A DNA stretch of 64,000 nucleotides, from contig NZ_FUXZ01000003.1 of the NCBI RefSeq assembly GCF_900167115.1, forward strand, positions 288,440 to 352,439. The letters run 5' to 3'. Both the position numbers and the translations under genes were made by a program. This document shows, one piece after another, positions 36,101-43,473 of the stretch. Position 1 is the stretch's first letter. Every line of letters begins with the position of its first letter. The notes below the pieces were generated by a model. The model ran no database searches. It saw only the letters and a program-made list of their open reading frames with translations, and was not told where the DNA came from. The stretch comes from Eubacterium uniforme. GTDB taxonomy: Bacteria > Bacillota > Clostridia > Lachnospirales > Lachnospiraceae.

Positions 36101-36637
36101 GATGTTACCTTTATTATCAACAGTAACAATCTTTTTATCACTACTTGAGAATTTAACTTTCTTAACGCTTGCTTTCTTAGGTGTAACAGTTGCCTGAACC
36201 TTAAGTTTTTCTCCCACCTTACCAGAAAGTATTGTCTTATCAAGGACTACTTTCTTAACAGGTGTACCAACTACAATCTTTAATGTAACTTTCTTCTTTT
36301 TGTTAGCCACACTAGTAATTGTAATCTTTGCCTTACCATTCTTAAGAGCTTTAATTTTTCCTTTCTTGCTAACCTTAACAACCTTTGGAGCAGATGATTT
36401 AAACTTAACCTTCTTGCTCACTTTTCCACTAGTCTTAACTTTAACCTTTAGTTTAAATGTTTTACCCTTTTTCAAAACTAAAGTTTTGCCCTTAACATTT
36501 TTTACTGTCACGGACACTACTGCCTTACTCTTCTTAGCAGCCGCATAAATATTATCAGCAGGAACCATGTTAAGAATCATAGCTGCTGAAAGAGCAAGGG
36601 CACTGAATCTTTTTCCGTTCTTTTTCATAAGATTCAT
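33194..36637 (-). CDS. secreted GH16 beta-glucanase with Ig-like and carbohydrate-binding modules
   Basis: 1147 residues from ATG 36637 (AAAGGAGAG eight bases upstream; the frame runs 29 codons further without a binding site). Signal peptide about 1-34. Two lysine-rich bacterial Ig-like (Big_2) domains, about 38-205. GH16 domain about 235-505, with catalytic motif GEIDCMEVMG (ExDxxE: nucleophile and acid/base Glu) and EFNGKELNRNDW at its start. Four CBM4/9-like modules, each starting NGSF, NGKF or NPTF and holding amphipathic beta strands, fill about 520-1147. Likely hydrolyses beta-1,3 or mixed-linkage glucan outside the cell; the sequence does not fix the linkage. Next genes are a cytoplasmic GH5 and a divergent AraC regulator. 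A structured leader precedes it. Confidence 0.93.
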   Translation of the reverse strand: MNLMKKNGKRFSALALSAAMILNMVPADNIYAAAKKSKAVVSVTVKNVKGKTLVLKKGKTFKLKVKVKTSGKVSKKVKFKSSAPKVVKVSKKGKIKALKNGKAKITITSVANKKKKVTLKIVVGTPVKKVVLDKTILSGKVGEKLKVQATVTPKKASVKKVKFSSSDKKIVTVDNKGNITLIGKGEAKVTATAMDGHGKKAEALVIVVENKSDDSKNNGKTDDKKSDESQLSYKGYELKWEDEFNGKELNRNDWNVELHEPGWVNSEWQEYVDSEENIYVKDGVLHLVPVKKTVGEGENAKTTYTSGRVNTQGKHDFKYGMFEATLKVPTGKGYLPAFWMMPTDENLYGQWPKCGEIDCMEVMGQDTSKLYGTLHYGEPHAEQQNTYVTAAGEKDFAEEFHKFSVEWEPDHITWYVDGVKYHEVTDWFTAAEGSDELTFPAPFDQDFYVILNLAIGGSWVGYPDDKTPFENNDFEIDNVKIYQKDAAYYAEKEANVTKPEKEVIIREPDEEGNYVVNGSFAKDINADTDFELHLEADTSKSTYDIKNNTIKIYPSAEGEVTYAVQLKQPHIPLYHGAEYTLTYDAYAANDRTMIVDIEGPDRNWKRYFNDTTVELTRNKKTYKHKFTMNDKFDANGCLEFNLGAQGSTAPVTISNVKLKITGGEIIDDSKIKEVRPDGNYVYNGKFEEGTGRLKYWEISDEESDAVSVTNVNNVRELKVVAPEGISEENPFIIKQSGLPLTEGKYRLSFDAYKENATEGDTSLEINLDGKSYGGELKSELSTYEYKFEYLEKDGGDGSNKDLYIVITAPGTYYIDNITVNEDAMIKNGSFNAEKSGFNEGFYGESNCAAVVDNQKEDHAYSIDIYDTGAEDWNIQLMQEGITLEKDKWYKFTLKAKSNLERDISVALDGCEDSNWACYNGDSNKIMHLDGQNEWQDYEVVFKMTGETDSTSRLSISMGAVNSTRITDLHRIFIDDISLVETEAVETEDVEAGVNFLVNPTFAGENPMDGWVDTIANWGSDGATAEATKSYDDGTITYDITNVGNEDWHVQLKQNDLSLKAGNTYEVSFKIKSSVDRVIKTGVMSAAYKWYGGSDVTCNANEEQTVTFTFTMDGDDPTAFFYVSMGKIADVDTPAGIIALSDFSIIKK

Positions 36638-36676
36638 AGTACTCTCCTTTCGTTTATGTAAATATATGAAAACTAA

Positions 36677-36718
36677 CACTTCCAAAGTGCCAGGGAGTGC
36701 AACCCACTTTGCACTCCC
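36677..36718 (-). promoter_or_regulatory. structured 5' leader of the GH16 gene
   Basis: In the minus-strand transcript, GGGAGTGC (36718-36711) pairs with GCACTCCC (36700-36693), and CACTT (36689-36685) pairs with AAGTG (36681-36677). The loop of the first hairpin holds CAAAGTG, which is also complementary to the 5' arm of the second (CACTTTG). The two foldings therefore compete or form a pseudoknot. No T tract follows. It lies 40-80 bases upstream of the GH16 start. No known riboswitch consensus recognised. Confidence 0.5.
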
Positions 36719-36792
36719 CCACACTCATACAGGAGGCGTTAAATTGTCATTCCGTACTATCCCATTATCCGAACTAACCCATTATTTTTTGA

Positions 36793-37818
36793 CTAGATTT
36801 CGTTGTTAATTCTAGCAATAAGTCTGTTTCTAATTGGATCATAATGTCTATCAACAAGACCAAAATCCTTTTCTTTATATGTCCAGATTGCATATCCAAT
36901 ATCGTATTTTTCAAACACTGTAAACACATCATCAAACCATCTTAATGTATCTTCAACTGGTGCCTGATCAATTACTCCAAATTCACCGCAATACAATCTG
37001 ACATTTCTTTCCTTTCCTACCTTGATTGCTTCTAAAACAAAATCTTCAATAAACTCAATTCCGAAGTATTCGTATTTGCTGCCAGAAACAGCAAGTCCCT
37101 GATTACCTAAAATTGCAGATTTTTCAATGTACTCTTCCTTATCTCCTGGATAAGAAATCTCCCAATTAGGATCCATTGTTTCTACCCAATATGCTTTCTG
37201 ATGTGTAAATAACAATGGCTCATAAAAATGGAAAGTAAATATAATCTTATCATCAGCTGGTGGATCTAAAAGTTTTAATGTAGAAGCACTATTCCATAAA
37301 ATACCACCATAAATGATATAACTATCAACAGTATTATTTCTAATAGTCTTAACTGCCTGCATGATTAGCTTATTCCAAGCATCTGCATTCTTATCTTCAA
37401 CAACTTCATTTAAAAGTTCAAATGCTACATTATCATATTTTGAAAATCTCTTTGAAATCTCATTCCAAATATTTAAATATCTTTCCTGTAGCAAATCACT
37501 TGTAAATAAGTTATTTTTACTATCATTATTAGCATCATTAAAATCATATCCCTGAACCTTATGAAGATCTAAAATAATATCTAAACCTTCTTCTCTTGTC
37601 CATCCTATGATTTCTTCTATTCTTTCATATCCTTCTTCAATCACATTTCCATTAGAATACTCTATAACTTCACTATCAATAGGTAGTCTTACATGATCAA
37701 AGCCATAACCTTTAATTCTTTCAATATCTTCTTTAACTATAAAAGAATCATAATGCTCCTTTGTATGTACGCACTGTGATAAGAAACCGCCTAAGTTTAT
37801 ACCCTTCTTTAACTCCAT
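36793..37818 (-). CDS. cytoplasmic GH5-family glycosidase (endoglucanase-like)
   Basis: 341 residues, a single TIM-barrel domain without signal peptide. GH5 signs: the start KKGINLGGFLSQ, HVRLPID on strand 2, LDLHKVQG, the acid/base Glu in FELLNEVVED, a FHFYEPLLFTHQ loop, and the nucleophile Glu in LYCGEFGVID; IWTYKEKDFGLVD closes the barrel. It should cut beta-glucan or cello-oligosaccharides that enter the cell. Position next to the secreted GH16 gene supports a shared beta-glucan pathway. No transporter for the oligosaccharides is seen nearby. AAGGAGAAGATT precedes ATG 37818. Confidence 0.88.
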   Translation of the reverse strand: MELKKGINLGGFLSQCVHTKEHYDSFIVKEDIERIKGYGFDHVRLPIDSEVIEYSNGNVIEEGYERIEEIIGWTREEGLDIILDLHKVQGYDFNDANNDSKNNLFTSDLLQERYLNIWNEISKRFSKYDNVAFELLNEVVEDKNADAWNKLIMQAVKTIRNNTVDSYIIYGGILWNSASTLKLLDPPADDKIIFTFHFYEPLLFTHQKAYWVETMDPNWEISYPGDKEEYIEKSAILGNQGLAVSGSKYEYFGIEFIEDFVLEAIKVGKERNVRLYCGEFGVIDQAPVEDTLRWFDDVFTVFEKYDIGYAIWTYKEKDFGLVDRHYDPIRNRLIARINNEI

Positions 37819-37983
37819 AATCTTCTCCTTTTTAAATAAAAATTTTTCTTTTTTCTTTTTTCTTTGTTCTTTTTAATGAAACTTCTTTCCTAATTGTTTG
37901 GTCTTTACTCTTTAATTACAAATTCATTATAATTACATAAAAAATATATTTATATCATTTTCATATCTTTTTTTACGTTTTTA

Positions 37984-37992
37984 TGATACAAT
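37984..37992 (+). promoter_or_regulatory. extended -10 promoter of the AraC-type gene
   Basis: TGATACAAT (TGn followed by TACAAT) about 90 bases before the chosen start codon, within an A/T-rich spacer of about 260 bases (37819-38081) shared with the divergent GH5 gene. No good -35 is seen, which fits an activator-dependent promoter. The rest of the spacer shows nothing else I can support. Confidence 0.45.
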
Positions 37993-38081
37993 ATTTTTAT
38001 AAAAATAGTTTCCAAATTTGTGGGAAAAATTGTAAATTAATTATTCAATTTTAGTTTTATTCTTTGGATATGGAGAAAAAT

Positions 38082-38849
38082 ATGAAAAATACAAATAATA
38101 AGAATTCAAATCCTGAAATATCATATAAAAAAGAATTGTTTTATAAGAATTTCATACAAAGAGAAAACAACTTTCTTCGCGCACCATACAACCCAGAAAT
38201 TAACTTCTATAATTCAATTAAAAATGGTGATGTAAAAACCATTACCGAATTATGCAAAGAAACACTTCTTGAAAAATCTGGCCTTGGAAAACTATCAGAT
38301 AACGAGGTTCAAAACATAAGATATCACTTTGTGGTTACAACTGCTCTTGCGGCAAGATATTGCATAAACGGTGGTATGGATTTACAAACTGCTTATAACC
38401 TAAGTGACTACTACATTCAAAAAGCGGACAAATGTAAAACCGCCAAAGAAGTTTCAGATTTACATCAAAAGATGTGTCTCGACTATACAAAAAGAATGAA
38501 GGATTTAAAGAAAAGTACAATTTGTTCAAAACCTATTGTCAAATGCATCGACTACATATATGACCATCTTCATAATAGAATTACCGTTGAAGAACTGGCT
38601 AAATATGTAAATATAAATCCAACTTATCTTTCAAGATTATTTAAAAAAGAAGTTGGTATTTCAATAAGTGAATACATAAGAAAGCAAAAGATTGATACTG
38701 CTAAAAACATGCTTCTTTATTCAGATTACAAACCAGGTCAAATAGCTCAAATACTTGCATTTCCAAGTCAGAGTTACTTTACAGAAATCTTTAAAAAATA
38801 TACAGGCCTTACGCCTAATGCATATAAAAAAAGTTGGATTCAGATTTAA
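38082..38849 (+). CDS. AraC-family transcriptional regulator
   Basis: About 255 residues. I prefer ATG 38082, which has GGAG six bases upstream; ATG 38070 and TTG 38064 are in frame but lack a site. The last 100 residues are a standard double helix-turn-helix AraC domain (RITVEELAKYVNINPTYLS, then QIAQILAFPSQSYFTEIFKK and TGLTPNAYKK). The N-terminal 140 residues are helical and not a cupin; their ligand is unknown. It is divergent from the GH5 and GH16 genes and is the most likely local controller of them. A hairpin terminator overlaps its stop codon. Confidence 0.88.
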   Translation: MKNTNNKNSNPEISYKKELFYKNFIQRENNFLRAPYNPEINFYNSIKNGDVKTITELCKETLLEKSGLGKLSDNEVQNIRYHFVVTTALAARYCINGGMDLQTAYNLSDYYIQKADKCKTAKEVSDLHQKMCLDYTKRMKDLKKSTICSKPIVKCIDYIYDHLHNRITVEELAKYVNINPTYLSRLFKKEVGISISEYIRKQKIDTAKNMLLYSDYKPGQIAQILAFPSQSYFTEIFKKYTGLTPNAYKKSWIQI

Positions 38850-38858
38850 TCTGAATCC
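38836..38858. terminator. bidirectional terminator of AraC gene and FtsX operon
   Basis: Perfect stem GGATTCAGATT / AATCTGAATCC with a 1-base centre (functional loop larger), followed by CATTTTTTA on plus and AACTTTTTTTA on minus. It contains the AraC stop codon and sits six bases from the permease stop. Confidence 0.8.
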
Positions 38859-38864
38859 CATTTT

Positions 38865-41195
38865 TTACTCTGTTATAAGTTTATATGCTGAAATTTTCTT
38901 CATCTTTCTTGATAGTAAGTAGCTAAATACTACTACTAATAACGTAACCAAAATAAGTGAAATAGGTACAAAAGATAATCTAACTATCAAATCTGCCTTT
39001 TTAACACCAAATCCAGCAAATACAAAATCAAATACCTTATTAACTCCAAAATATCCTATAGTTCCACCCAAAGTAGCTGCTATAAATGTAACTGGAATTA
39101 ATGATAGAGATAGTTGAATTCTTAACTGTCTACTTGTATATCCAATTGCCTTTTTAACACCAAATTCTTTTTCACTCTTTACAAAGATTGTTTTCATAAG
39201 CATTCTTATTACCAACAATATAATGAATATATTTATAAAAACAAAAATATAAATAACCGTTCCAATAGTATAAACTATTTCATTAGCACTACTGTTTTGA
39301 TATCTCCAATAGTTATGTGTATCAATACATTTGCTACCTAGTTCATCCTTTATTTTATCCAAACAATCATTGATAAAATCCACTGTTTTAGTCTTCATTC
39401 TAATACGAACATTATTATATTCTATGTTTTCAAAAATAGATTTTGCACCAGCCTCTGTCATGTAGATTCTCTTACCCTGACTATAAACTGCTTGGCAAAG
39501 ACCAACAACGACATAATCTTTAGCTTCTTTACCTGTACTAATTGTTATGCTATCTCCAACATCAACCTTAGCATACTTTGCAATTTCACTACCTATAATA
39601 ACTTCATTATCTTCCTTAACATTTTCTCCTTTATAAATCTCACAATTTACGTAGTTCATATGGTTGCTAAATAAAACCATAGTTTTCATATCTCCAACAT
39701 AGGCATCAATGCCACCAAGTCCATAAACTTCTTTTACACCATCAATATTTTCTATGGTTTTCATATTTTCTTTAGTTTTTTTCATGTCATGTGAATCAAA
39801 CTCAACAATTGCATGTGGAACATCACCTTGAACTAATCGTTGCAAATGAGTCGTATCAACCTGTGAATTATAATATAAAACACCAGTAAATATAGTTAAA
39901 AATGAAACCATTAATATTACAAGAAAAATAATAAAATTTTGAACTTTATTGTGGAACATATTTTTTAAAGCTAGCAAAATATTAAGATTACCAAAACTCT
40001 TATCAAGCGGTAAGTAATTATGCTTGAATGAATTTGCTGCAAGACCAAATCTTAGTGCAGTCGCTGGATGTAAATTCTTTATCTTTGCACTTGCTAAAAA
40101 AGCAATTATTGCTACAACAAATATTATTGATAAGACAATAAGCATACTTCCCAAACAATATGAATTTTTCCATCTAAATCCAACCAAACCTCTTAAAAAG
40201 TTTCTTTCCAAAAGTGGAAATAATATGTGTGCTATAATTGTAGCAATAATCACGCTTAATCCACTAACAACACTATATTCAAGTGCAATAGATTTACGAA
40301 TCTGTCCAGTTGTATATCCAACCGCTCTAAGAGCACCAATATTTTTAATGTCTCTATTAATATTATTATTAATTGTAAATATAACCATCACAACACAGAC
40401 TATCATAATGACAGCTGCAATTGCTACTATAAAACCAGCCACAATATCTACAATTGAAATATAACTTGATCTAAATATACTTCTATCCCATGCTCTTGGT
40501 GTAAATCCTTTTTTAATAAATGCATCATTAATTTCCCTTACAGCTCGTTCATCATTCTGTGAGCCATCACTCATTATTTCAATACGATTTTGATCCCTAC
40601 CTTCAGGTAATCTATTCTTAATTTCTTCAAACTTCGAATCACCAATCATAAAAGATTCATATGTGTATATACCACCATCAATGTAATCCTCGTATATACC
40701 AGCCACCACATAATCATCCTTACCAAACATTCCCGTATCTACAGTTACCTTATCACCAACTTTAATTCCTGTAGAAGCAGCTACATACATGTTAACGTAT
40801 ATCTTTTCACCCTTTATACTTTCATCTTTTTCATACCAATCAACTCTATTAAAACGCACTTCATCAGAGTATCTTTGATAGAATCCAGATTCATCAGTAT
40901 CCTTACCATCATTAACGCTTATCTTAAAAGATTGCATTACAATTATTGGTGTATATTTTATCTCTTTTATCCACTTAAAATCTTTTAATAATTCTTCACT
41001 ATCTTCCTTACTTGCATCCACGTAATTGAAATATTCACCAACATTTTTTTCATCAAGTTTATCATTATAATAAGATCCATAACCTCTCATGAAAAGCGTA
41101 AAATTCACAAGAATAGTTGCGACAAAAATGATTAAAAAGAACATAGCTAGAATACTTCTATCTTTTCTAATATTAGCTTTTACTAATTTTACCAT
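38865..41195 (-). CDS. FtsX-like ABC transporter permease
   Basis: 776 residues with a membrane helix at about 15-38, an extracytoplasmic domain to about 240, three helices (about 250-370), a second domain entry helix near 415, another outer domain, and three helices at the C-terminus (about 640-765). FtsX motifs: IGALRAVGYTTGQIRKS and FGVKKAIGYTSRQLRIQ. Start codon overlaps the ATPase stop by 7 bases, so translation is coupled. It is distinct from the 923-residue permease at 1892-4663. Likely an exporter or antimicrobial-peptide resistance or sensing transporter; substrate unknown. The two-component system at 43474-45593 is close but on another transcript. Confidence 0.9.
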   Translation of the reverse strand: MVKLVKANIRKDRSILAMFFLIIFVATILVNFTLFMRGYGSYYNDKLDEKNVGEYFNYVDASKEDSEELLKDFKWIKEIKYTPIIVMQSFKISVNDGKDTDESGFYQRYSDEVRFNRVDWYEKDESIKGEKIYVNMYVAASTGIKVGDKVTVDTGMFGKDDYVVAGIYEDYIDGGIYTYESFMIGDSKFEEIKNRLPEGRDQNRIEIMSDGSQNDERAVREINDAFIKKGFTPRAWDRSIFRSSYISIVDIVAGFIVAIAAVIMIVCVVMVIFTINNNINRDIKNIGALRAVGYTTGQIRKSIALEYSVVSGLSVIIATIIAHILFPLLERNFLRGLVGFRWKNSYCLGSMLIVLSIIFVVAIIAFLASAKIKNLHPATALRFGLAANSFKHNYLPLDKSFGNLNILLALKNMFHNKVQNFIIFLVILMVSFLTIFTGVLYYNSQVDTTHLQRLVQGDVPHAIVEFDSHDMKKTKENMKTIENIDGVKEVYGLGGIDAYVGDMKTMVLFSNHMNYVNCEIYKGENVKEDNEVIIGSEIAKYAKVDVGDSITISTGKEAKDYVVVGLCQAVYSQGKRIYMTEAGAKSIFENIEYNNVRIRMKTKTVDFINDCLDKIKDELGSKCIDTHNYWRYQNSSANEIVYTIGTVIYIFVFINIFIILLVIRMLMKTIFVKSEKEFGVKKAIGYTSRQLRIQLSLSLIPVTFIAATLGGTIGYFGVNKVFDFVFAGFGVKKADLIVRLSFVPISLILVTLLVVVFSYLLSRKMKKISAYKLITE

Positions 41196-41965
41196 CCCAT
41201 CTCTCCCAAGAACTTTCTTACTTTTTCATGTCTTTCCTTATCTCCAGTTACATATCTTCCAAGATTACACTCACCAATTATTCCACCATCCTGAATATAA
41301 AGAATTCTGTTACCACGTCTTGCAGACTTCATGTCATGTGTAACCATAACTACTGACTGTCCCTCTTCATTAATATCGGTCAAAATATCAAGCACCGCTT
41401 TAACGCCAGCACTATTAAGTGCACCAGTTGGCTCATCAGCAAATACAACCATCGGATTATTTATAACAGCTCTTACAACCGCTGCTCTTTGTGCTTCTCC
41501 ACCTGACAACTGTGCTGGAAATTTCTTATGAAGTTTTTCATCGAGTCCAACTTTTTCAAATAATTCCGCTGCCTTTTTAGCTAAACACTTCTGCTTTTGT
41601 CCCGTAAGCATTCCAGTACTAATCGCATTATCCATAATTGAAAGATTTTCAACCAAATGTATTTGCTGAAACACAAAACCACAATGCTTTCTTCTAAACA
41701 CTGCAAGCGCATCATCATTCATCTTTGAAATATCTTCACCATCATATATAATCTTTCCAAGACTTGGTTTATCCATACCAGAAAGTGCATATAATAATGT
41801 CGATTTGCCAGCACCTGAAGGCCCCATAATTACAGTAAAATCACCTTTATAAATTTCCAAATCCATGTTTTTAATAATGTGCTGCTGCTTTCCTTCAATT
41901 GAAAAACTCTTAGAAAGCTTATCAGTCTTAATAACTACCTCTTTCTTTTCCTTATCTTTTCCCAT
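41189..41965 (-). CDS. ABC transporter ATP-binding protein (FtsX partner)
   Basis: 258 residues. Walker A GPSGAGKST, Q-loop FVFQQIHLVENLS, signature LSGGEAQR, Walker B VVFADEPTGALN and H-loop MVTHD are intact. First gene of a two-gene operon; its stop overlaps the permease start by 7 bases. Paralogous to the permease-less ATPase at 30982-31743. AAAGGAGCC precedes ATG 41965. Upstream lie two tandem 29-bp repeats and a structured GC-rich element, either of which may be regulatory. Confidence 0.92.
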   Translation of the reverse strand: MGKDKEKKEVVIKTDKLSKSFSIEGKQQHIIKNMDLEIYKGDFTVIMGPSGAGKSTLLYALSGMDKPSLGKIIYDGEDISKMNDDALAVFRRKHCGFVFQQIHLVENLSIMDNAISTGMLTGQKQKCLAKKAAELFEKVGLDEKLHKKFPAQLSGGEAQRAAVVRAVINNPMVVFADEPTGALNSAGVKAVLDILTDINEEGQSVVMVTHDMKSARRGNRILYIQDGGIIGECNLGRYVTGDKERHEKVRKFLGEMGW

Positions 41966-42044
41966 AAGTTATGGCTCCTTTCAAATCCAACTACTTGATT
42001 CTATAAACTCATTATATACATCTTTATTTTTTTAATCTTTGTCC

Positions 42045-42102
42045 AATCTTTAATTATTTTTTAAATTGGATTAAATCTTTAACTGTTTTTTAACTGGAAT
42101 AA
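42045..42102. repeat. two tandem 29-bp repeats upstream of the ABC operon
   Basis: Copies at 42045-42073 and 42074-42102 begin AATCTTTAA and share a central TTTTTTAA; 23 of 29 positions agree. A further partial match (TTTAATCTTTG) lies at about 42032-42042. Located 80-140 bases upstream of the ATPase start, in the probable promoter region. Likely regulator sites; the regulator is not known. Confidence 0.55.
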
Positions 42103-42105
42103 TCA

Positions 42106-42187
42106 CCGAAACCGCTACGCTTGTTTCGGGATTGTATCACGGTCGTCAAATGCTAGTAAGCAAGCTTACTGCATTTTCCTCGTCGTG
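42106..42187. ncRNA. structured intergenic element (small RNA or leader candidate)
   Basis: Two strong hairpins in a GC-richer patch. CCGAAAC (42106-42112) pairs with GTTTCGG (42123-42129). A nested stem 42138-42187 has outer CACG/CGTG and an inner AATGC-AGTAAGC arm (one bulge, AA loop, 42149-42175). It lies between the PatB terminator and the ABC operon. No coding frame or known RNA family recognised; the strand is unresolved. Confidence 0.35.
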
Positions 42188-42196
42188 TAAACAAAA

Positions 42197-42226
42197 AAAG
42201 ACCTTAAGTTTTCACTTAAGATCTTT
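42197..42226 (-). terminator. terminator overlapping the PatB-type gene stop
   Basis: Stem AAAGA/CTTAAGT with ACTTAAG/TCTTT, one mismatch and a 4-base loop, followed on minus by TTTTG. It contains the last codons of the aminotransferase gene. Confidence 0.8.
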
Positions 42227-43388
42227 CTTTATATGATTCTGTTCCTTCTTTTAATCTATTAAGTCCATCTTTTAAGACTTCCATTGGACAAGCTAGATTT
42301 ATTCTTACAAACTTATCTCCATTGCCCAAAAAATCACTTCCAGAATTAAGCATTAGCTTTGCTTCTTTTTCAAGGAAGCGAACAAACTTATCACTATTAT
42401 CAGCAACCGCCGATACATCAACCCATAAAAGATATGTTGAATGAGATGGGACAGTTTTAAGATTAGGTATATTTTCCTTTATGTACTTTTCTGCAAAGTT
42501 CCTATTATTCCAAATATACTCGCAAAGTTCATCAACCCACTCAGCACCTTCTTTAGTATAAGCTGCTTTAACCACTTCTATTGAAAAACTGTTAGCTCTT
42601 CCAACTCCACTTATACCAACTTCATATTTCACCTTATTCTTAATCTCATCATTTGCTATAATCATCGCAGCCGAATGAATCGCAGAAACATTAAAGGTCT
42701 TTGCTGGTGAAATCAAAGTTACTGAAATATCTTTATTAACTTCAGATACTGCAGCAAATGGCACATACTTTTCACCAGGTGCAACTATATCACAATGAAT
42801 CTCATCAGAAATAACTATTACTCCATTCTTTTTACATAGTTCTCCGATTCTAATAAGTATTTGCTCATTCCAAATATTACCAGTCGGATTATGAGGATTA
42901 CAAAGAATCATTAGTTTGGTTTTTGAATCACTTAGCCTTTCTTCTAAATCCACCCAGTCTATATCATATGATAACTCATTATAGATTAGTTTATTTTCAA
43001 CAACATTTCTTTCATTTCCAAATATTGTGCTGAAAAACGCAGAATACACCGGTGATTGAACAAGCACATTATCTCCCTTTTCACTAAGAGCTCTAACAGC
43101 GCATGCTAATGCAGGCATAACTCCATTTGAAAAATTCAACCATTCCTTCTTTATGTCAAAAGAATATTTTTCTCTCCACCAGTACATATATGATTCATAC
43201 CATTCTTTTTTGTTTTCGGTATAACCAAATATGCCATGAGTTGCTCTATTCACAAGTGCTTCCTTTATGTCAGGATATGTTTCAAAATCCATGTCAGCAA
43301 CCCACATAGGAAGTGCATCGCCTGCCCTGTCCCACTTTATGCTATCCGTATTTTTTCTATCAATAATCTTATCAAAATTGTATTTCAT
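42216..43388 (-). CDS. PatB/MalY-type PLP-dependent C-S lyase (aminotransferase fold)
   Basis: 390 residues from ATG 43388, which has GAGGA five bases upstream; the frame runs four codons further. Start region with DALPMWVADMDFETYP is diagnostic of the PatB/MalY subgroup. The PLP lysine lies in ISPAKTFNVSAIHS, phosphate contact in SDEIHCDI, NPHNPTGN is the Asn/Pro loop, and FVRINLACP holds the substrate Arg. Members cleave cystathionine or cysteine conjugates to pyruvate, ammonia and a thiol, and some act as aminotransferases. Single gene with its own terminator. The exact substrate cannot be told. Confidence 0.9.
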   Translation of the reverse strand: MKYNFDKIIDRKNTDSIKWDRAGDALPMWVADMDFETYPDIKEALVNRATHGIFGYTENKKEWYESYMYWWREKYSFDIKKEWLNFSNGVMPALACAVRALSEKGDNVLVQSPVYSAFFSTIFGNERNVVENKLIYNELSYDIDWVDLEERLSDSKTKLMILCNPHNPTGNIWNEQILIRIGELCKKNGVIVISDEIHCDIVAPGEKYVPFAAVSEVNKDISVTLISPAKTFNVSAIHSAAMIIANDEIKNKVKYEVGISGVGRANSFSIEVVKAAYTKEGAEWVDELCEYIWNNRNFAEKYIKENIPNLKTVPSHSTYLLWVDVSAVADNSDKFVRFLEKEAKLMLNSGSDFLGNGDKFVRINLACPMEVLKDGLNRLKEGTESYKERS

Positions 43389-43473
43389 AATTGTCCTCAT
43401 TTTAGGTAAAGATTTATTATAACGTTACATCAAAATCATACATGTATTTCTTTTAATATATATTCAGTTCACC

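Noticed and set aside
33309..36548. Plus-strand frames inside the GH16 gene
   Set aside because: Antisense to a gene with strong domain matches; composition is that of the mirror of lysine-rich codons (Leu/Phe runs), with no ribosome sites.
38070..38081. Earlier AraC starts at TTG 38064 and ATG 38070
   Set aside because: No ribosome site before them, while GGAG precedes ATG 38082 at six bases; only a weak rejection.
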